The notes under the pieces were generated by a model. That model saw nothing but the letters and a program-made list of their open reading frames with translations. It ran no database searches and was not told where the DNA came from. DNA of 64,000 nt from Streptomyces sp. BA2 (GTDB lineage: Bacteria > Actinomycetota > Actinomycetes > Streptomycetales > Streptomycetaceae): positions 4,972,001 through 5,036,000 of the forward strand of contig NZ_WSRO01000002.1 of NCBI RefSeq assembly GCF_009769735.1. The letters are read 5' to 3'. The position numbers and the translations under genes were made by a program. This document shows positions 60,247 to 64,000 of this stretch, one piece after another. Positions within the stretch are counted from its first letter, which is position 1. Every line of letters starts with the position of its first letter.

Positions 60247-61813
60247 TTGCCGCGATCGTGAGAAGTGTCATCACCGGGCCCCACGTCATCTCGGAGCCCG
60301 GCAGCTTCGGGAGGTGGCCGAAGGGGGATAGCTCGAGCGCCACCTGCGGTAGCGACACCGCAGGGCCGATCCAGCCGATCGCCAGGCAGACCCCGGCCAC
60401 ACCCCACGCAGCCACCGCCGCCCGAGGGAAGGCCCCCACCAACAGCACCGCCACCCCGCCCAGCGCCCAGATCGCGGCCACCTGCACCAGGCATGCCCCG
60501 AGGATCGGCCCGAGGTCCTCCCCGTGACCGACGTAGAGACCGAGGCCGCCCACCAGCATCAGCAGTACCGAGCCGCCGAAGGCGATGACCAGGTGGCCCC
60601 CGGCCCACCGCAGCCGCCCCACCGCGTTCGCGAGGACCGGTTCCGCCCGCTGCGACGTCTCCTCGCCGTGCAGCCGCAGCACCGAAGCGACGACGTACAG
60701 CGAGGCGACCATCCCGAGCAGGCCGACCATCGTGGCGAGGAAGGCGTCCGTGAGGCCGGACTGGCCTCCCATCCGCTCGATGATCTCCCGGGTGTCGGCG
60801 TTGTCGCCGACGATGTCCGCCGCCCCCTCCACCATCCCGCCGAAGACCACACCGGACGCCAGGAAGCCGAGCGTCCAGCCCAGCACGCTCCCCCGCTGCA
60901 ACCGCCACGCGAGCCCGCCCGCCGTCGCGATCCCGCCCTTCGCGGGCCCCGGCCGGGTCGGCACGAAGCTCATCCCCACGCCCCGCCGCCCCGCCAGGTC
61001 GTACGCGACAGCCCCCTGCACGACGATCGCGGCGGCGATCAGGAGCAGCACCCACCACCGCTCGCCGGCGTAGGCGCGGAGGTTCTCCGCCCAGCCGAGC
61101 GGTGAGAGCCAGGTCAGCACGGACGAGCCGTCCTCGGCCCCCGCGTCACCGGCGGCCTTGAGCACGTACGCGGCGCCGAGCACCCCGGAGGTCAGCCCCT
61201 TGGCGAGCCGCGCGCTCTCCGTGAGCTGGGCGACGATCGCCGTCATGGTGGCGAAGAGCATGCCGGTGCCCGCGACGCCGAGCCCGAGCGCGAGAGCACC
61301 GGCCGCGCCCTGCCCGGCCATCCCGCCGGTGATGAGCAGCCCCACGGCAGCGTTCGCGACGAACGCGGCAAGCAGCGCGGCGGTCAGCGGCGCACGCCGC
61401 CCCACCATCGCGGCGGAGAGCATCTCCTGGCGGCCCGTCTCCTCCTCCTCGCGCGTGTGCCGTACGACGACGATCAGGCTCATCACGGCGGCGAGGATCG
61501 CGGCGTAGACGCCGATGCGCCAGGCGGAGAGCGCGCCGATGGAGTCCCCGAACACCGGCGAATACAGCGCCCGCATCGAGGAGTTGGCGTTCATCGACCG
61601 CATGGCGTCGGCCCGCTCGGCGGCCGTTCCGTACGTCTGCTCCAGGGCGCCCGGCATGGAGAGGACCAGGCCGGAGATGACGATGACCCAGACCGGCATC
61701 ATGACGCGGTCGCGTCGCAGGGCGAGCCTCAACAGGGCGCCGGTTCCGGCGAGTTGCCGGGAGGTGCGGGGGGTGCGGGGGGTGGACCCCAGTTCTCCGG
61801 TGGCGGTGGTCAT
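60194..61813 (-). CDS. ABC transporter permease (polyketide/antibiotic exporter type)
   Basis: 539 residues from ATG 61813, in a four-base ATGA overlap with the ATPase gene. About twelve hydrophobic segments lie in two repeats of six ([60 protein letters not shown]; then [57 protein letters not shown]). The motifs [15 protein letters not shown] and [16 protein letters not shown] at equivalent sites mark the two halves. This is the TipA/antibiotic-exporter-like permease of actinobacteria. The substrate is unknown. Confidence 0.88.
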   Translation of the reverse strand: MTTATGELGSTPRTPRTSRQLAGTGALLRLALRRDRVMMPVWVIVISGLVLSMPGALEQTYGTAAERADAMRSMNANSSMRALYSPVFGDSIGALSAWRIGVYAAILAAVMSLIVVVRHTREEEETGRQEMLSAAMVGRRAPLTAALLAAFVANAAVGLLITGGMAGQGAAGALALGLGVAGTGMLFATMTAIVAQLTESARLAKGLTSGVLGAAYVLKAAGDAGAEDGSSVLTWLSPLGWAENLRAYAGERWWVLLLIAAAIVVQGAVAYDLAGRRGVGMSFVPTRPGPAKGGIATAGGLAWRLQRGSVLGWTLGFLASGVVFGGMVEGAADIVGDNADTREIIERMGGQSGLTDAFLATMVGLLGMVASLYVVASVLRLHGEETSQRAEPVLANAVGRLRWAGGHLVIAFGGSVLLMLVGGLGLYVGHGEDLGPILGACLVQVAAIWALGGVAVLLVGAFPRAAVAAWGVAGVCLAIGWIGPAVSLPQVALELSPFGHLPKLPGSEMTWGPVMTLLTIAATLVAGGLTGLRRRDLIT

Positions 61814-62730
61814 CGCGCTACCTCCCGCACATCCTCCTGGTAGTGCCGCAGGAAGAGCTCCTCCAGCGTGGGCGGCGTCGAGGTCAGCGAGCGGATCCCG
61901 GAGTCGGCCAGCGTACGCAGCACCGCGTCCAGCTTGTCGGACTCGACCTGGAGCTTGACGCGATGCCCGGCTGCGTCCCCCTGCCCGGATACGTCGACGT
62001 CGTGCACCCCGGGCAGCCGCGCGAGCCCGTTGGGCGGCCCCGCGAGCTCGGCGGTGACGCTGGTCCGCGTCAGATGGCGCAGGTCGGCGAGCGATCCGGT
62101 CTCGACGGTCTGCCCCTTCCTGATGATGCTGACGCGGTCGCAGAGCGTCTCCACCTCGCTGAGGATGTGCGAGGAGAGCAGGATGGTGCGGCCCCGGTTG
62201 CGCTCCTCCTCGACGCACGCCTGGAAGACCTCCTCCATGAGCGGATCGAGGCCGGAGGTGGGTTCGTCGAGGATCAGTACGTCGACGTCCGACGCGAAGG
62301 CGGCGACGAGGGCGACCTTCTGCCGGTTGCCCTTGGAGTACGTGCGGCCCTTCTTGGTCGGGTCGAGTTCGTACCGCTCGATGAGGTCGGCCCTGCGGGC
62401 CCGGTCGAGGCCGCCGCGCAGCTTCCCGTACAGATCGATGACCTCGCCGCCGGAGAGGTTGCGCCACAGGGTGACGTCACCCGGTACGTACGCCACGCGC
62501 CGGTGCAGTTCCACCGCGTCGCTCCACGGGTCCTTGCCGAGGAGCTGGGCGGCGCCGGAGTCGGCGCGGAGCAGGCCGAGGAGGACCCGGATGGTCGTGG
62601 ACTTCCCGGCGCCGTTGGGGCCGAGGAAGCCGTGGACCTCGCCGGTCTCGACGTCGAGGTCGAGACCGTCCAGCGCGTGCGTCCGTCCGAACGACTTGTG
62701 CAGTCCGGAGACGGTGATTGCCTTCGTCAT
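61810..62730 (-). CDS. ABC transporter ATP-binding protein
   Basis: 306 residues. Walker A is [20 protein letters not shown] (near residue 40), signature [15 protein letters not shown], Walker [20 protein letters not shown]-loop [15 protein letters not shown]. The ~80-residue C-terminal DrrA-like domain follows. It forms an exporter with the permease encoded immediately downstream. The gene is divergent from the MarR/GbsR regulator across a palindrome. Confidence 0.94.
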   Translation of the reverse strand: MTKAITVSGLHKSFGRTHALDGLDLDVETGEVHGFLGPNGAGKSTTIRVLLGLLRADSGAAQLLGKDPWSDAVELHRRVAYVPGDVTLWRNLSGGEVIDLYGKLRGGLDRARRADLIERYELDPTKKGRTYSKGNRQKVALVAAFASDVDVLILDEPTSGLDPLMEEVFQACVEEERNRGRTILLSSHILSEVETLCDRVSIIRKGQTVETGSLADLRHLTRTSVTAELAGPPNGLARLPGVHDVDVSGQGDAAGHRVKLQVESDKLDAVLRTLADSGIRSLTSTPPTLEELFLRHYQEDVREVAR

Positions 62731-62741
62731 GCTTCGGAACT

Positions 62742-62780
62742 TACGCTTTCTTCAGAAATTTGTGAAGTTAAGGAAGCGTA
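62742..62780. promoter_or_regulatory. Palindromic operator candidate between ABC and MarR genes
   Basis: A nested inverted repeat in an AT-rich patch: outer arms TACGCTT (62742-62748) and AAGCGTA (62774-62780), inner arms CTTCA (62750-62754) and TGAAG (62763-62767). A TATAAA lies at 62779-62784, so the repeat overlaps the region needed for transcription of the regulator. It is probably bound by the MarR/GbsR protein. Confidence 0.6.
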
Positions 62781-62823
62781 TAAACTCGAAAGGCCACGAC
62801 AGCACAGGGGAGATGATCAGCGC

Positions 62824-63321
62824 ATGCCCAAGGAGTCCGCACCGCTGCCGCGCGACGGCGAGGTCGTCGGCCGTTTCGTCGAGCAGTTCGCCGCGCAGCT
62901 GGTCGAGGCGGGCATGCCGAGGATGCCCGCGAGGATCTTCGCGGCGCTCCTCGCCTCGGACTCGGGCGCGCTGACATCGGCGGAGCTGGGGGAGCGGCTC
63001 CAGGTGAGCCCCGCGGCGGTCTCGGGCGCGGTCCGCTATCTCACGCAGCAGCACATGGTGGCCCGGGAGCGCGAGCCGGGCTCCCGGCGGGACATCTTCC
63101 GGGTGCACAGCGACCAGTGGTACGAGGCGCTGGCCAACCGTGACGGGGTCCTCAAGCGCTGGGAGTCGGCCCTGCGCGACGGTGTCACGAGCCTCGGCGC
63201 CGACACCCCGGCGGGCCGCCGCATGGCGGAGACGCTCGCCTTCTTCGAGTTCGTCGAGAAGGAGATCGTGGAGATGCTGGAGCGGTGGCGGGTGCATCGG
63301 GAGACGTTGTTCGGCAAATGA
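62824..63321 (+). CDS. GbsR/MarR-family transcriptional regulator
   Basis: 165 residues from ATG 62824 (GGGGAGATG ribosome site). Winged helix motif: MPRMPARIFAALLASDSGAL, TSAELGERLQVSPAAVSGAV, RYLTQQHMVAREREPGSRRD with the wing. The C-terminal helices are FFEFVEKEIVEMLERWRVHR. It resembles GbsR-type regulators that control divergent ABC exporters. It is divergent from the ABC operon with a palindromic site between, so local repression is likely. Confidence 0.88.
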   Translation: MPKESAPLPRDGEVVGRFVEQFAAQLVEAGMPRMPARIFAALLASDSGALTSAELGERLQVSPAAVSGAVRYLTQQHMVAREREPGSRRDIFRVHSDQWYEALANRDGVLKRWESALRDGVTSLGADTPAGRRMAETLAFFEFVEKEIVEMLERWRVHRETLFGK

Positions 63322-63360
63322 CCTGTCCCGCCGCCATCCCCCACCCGCCGACATCCCCCG

Positions 63361-63404
63361 CCCGCCCACCCGATCACCCCGGGGCAATCGGGTGGGTGGG
63401 CGGG
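63361..63404. terminator. Hairpin after the MarR gene
   Basis: CCCGCCCACCCGAT faces ATCGGGTGGGTGGGCGGG, one TGGG unit longer, giving a long GC-rich stem. The longer arm equals the insert of the dispersed repeat at 601-618. A second small hairpin CCGCCGC/GCGGCGG follows at 63411-63427. It lies between convergent genes. Confidence 0.72.
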
Positions 63405-63493
63405 AAAGATCCGCCGCGAAGCGGCGGGCCAGAGGAAACGGCGCCGCACCCGAAGGACAGTGGGCCTGATCCCGGGTGCCGAGACCGCGGCGG

Positions 63494-64000
63494 TCACCTG
63501 GGCAGCATCAAGCCCCAGGCACTGGCCCGCACCGACCACGTCCGCGTCCGCACAGGCCCCCCGACCACCGCATCCGCCCGGTAGCGGAAATCCGCCCCGG
63601 ACACGGTGATCGTCCGCGCCCGCGCCCGCAGCGCCTCGGCCGCCGCGCCCACCGATGTCGGCCGCACCTCGACCTCCGCGAGACCGTCGGCCCCCGGACG
63701 CACCGACACGCCCTCCACCGGCTGGTCCAGGTCCACCACGAGCACCCCGTCCGCCTCCACCCGCAGCCGCGCGGGCGCGGGGCCCGGCGCCGACGCCACG
63801 CGTGCGGGGCGCGCAAGGGTGCGTACGAAGGACTGGCACGTGCGCAGCCAGGGGCGGCCGTCCACCGCCGTGCCCCCGGCGGCCGCCGAGACCACGGGCG
63901 GGATCCGCAGCGTCCCGAGCACCACACCGTCGCTGTCGTCCACGAGCAGATCAAGCCGCCGCTCGGCCCCTTCGAGCACCGCACGGGCCGCCGCGACGGC
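63494..64000 (-). CDS. C-terminal part of a diacylglycerol-kinase-like lipid kinase
   Basis: The gene is cut by the right window edge; the frame is open to base 64000. The visible ~168 residues form beta-rich C-terminal domain sequence: RLDLLVDDSDGVVLGTLRIP, PARLRVEADGVLVVDLDQPV, TVSGADFRYRADAVVGGPVR, ending SVRASAWGLMLPR. This resembles the C-terminal domain of YegS/DgkB-like lipid kinases. The catalytic GGDGT part is outside the window, so the family call is tentative. Confidence 0.5.
   Translation of the reverse strand, partial: AVAAARAVLEGAERRLDLLVDDSDGVVLGTLRIPPVVSAAAGGTAVDGRPWLRTCQSFVRTLARPARVASAPGPAPARLRVEADGVLVVDLDQPVEGVSVRPGADGLAEVEVRPTSVGAAAEALRARARTITVSGADFRYRADAVVGGPVRTRTWSVRASAWGLMLPR

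Overview
The window is a 64 kb piece of a Streptomyces chromosome. The evidence is very high GC, frequent GTG starts, Scr1-type regulator/DUF397 pairs, and a recognisable gene order: EtfD-like membrane iron-sulfur protein, dnaK-grpE-dnaJ-hspR, clpB, aminotransferase, spermidine-synthase-like protein, pyrE, fba, DUF3151 and the tryptophan/kynurenine genes. It reads as core chromosome. I see no integrase, transposase, CRISPR array, rRNA operon or secondary-metabolite megasynthase.

Layout. 1-5.6 kb: end of a FUSC-type membrane protein, a secreted SGNH hydrolase divergent from a LysR regulator, a MarC protein and a YfeO-like CLC protein. 5.7-7.3 kb: an RsbW-like ATPase divergent from an Scr1-type regulator and a DUF397 protein with a duplicated motif. 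7.3-13.1 kb: small metabolic genes, then a patatin/P450 operon divergent from a TetR gene across two matching palindromes. 13.2-15.9 kb: tRNA-Gly(CCC), a zinc-ribbon peptide, dcd, a phosphoribosyltransferase and a Yip1 membrane protein. 16.1-28.6 kb: eight consecutive exported FG-GAP proteins on the minus strand, each readable as about seven calcium-loop blades, with one unrelated small gene inserted. 28.7-35.6 kb: EtfD-like protein and the dnaK operon with HspR (HAIR) operators. 36-41.1 kb: a second, partly decayed Scr1-type locus, a Uma2 protein, a LuxR-type regulator with a broken downstream paralogue, and a divergent pair encoding a small repeat peptide and a Rieske-like protein without its histidine ligands. 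41.2-50.1 kb: F420-type oxidoreductase, clpB with its own HAIR site, YbjN protein, aminotransferase, Cys/Gly-rich protein, DUF2617, spermidine-synthase-like and SRPBCC proteins. 50.1-56.8 kb: a dispersed repeat with a 123-bp tandem duplication, aldose epimerase, pyrE, fba, DUF3151, and a tryptophan-to-anthranilate set. 56.8-64 kb: a P450, a two-component system, an ABC exporter, a divergent MarR/GbsR regulator with a palindromic operator candidate, and the end of a lipid-kinase-like gene.

How the genes work together. HspR, encoded last in the dnaK operon, should repress both its own operon and clpB through the HAIR sites. The TetR and MarR proteins sit divergently to probable target operons with inverted repeats between them. 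KynA, the alpha/beta hydrolase and KynU form a plausible route from tryptophan to anthranilate. The least explained parts are the FG-GAP array and the peptide/Rieske-like/LuxR locus.
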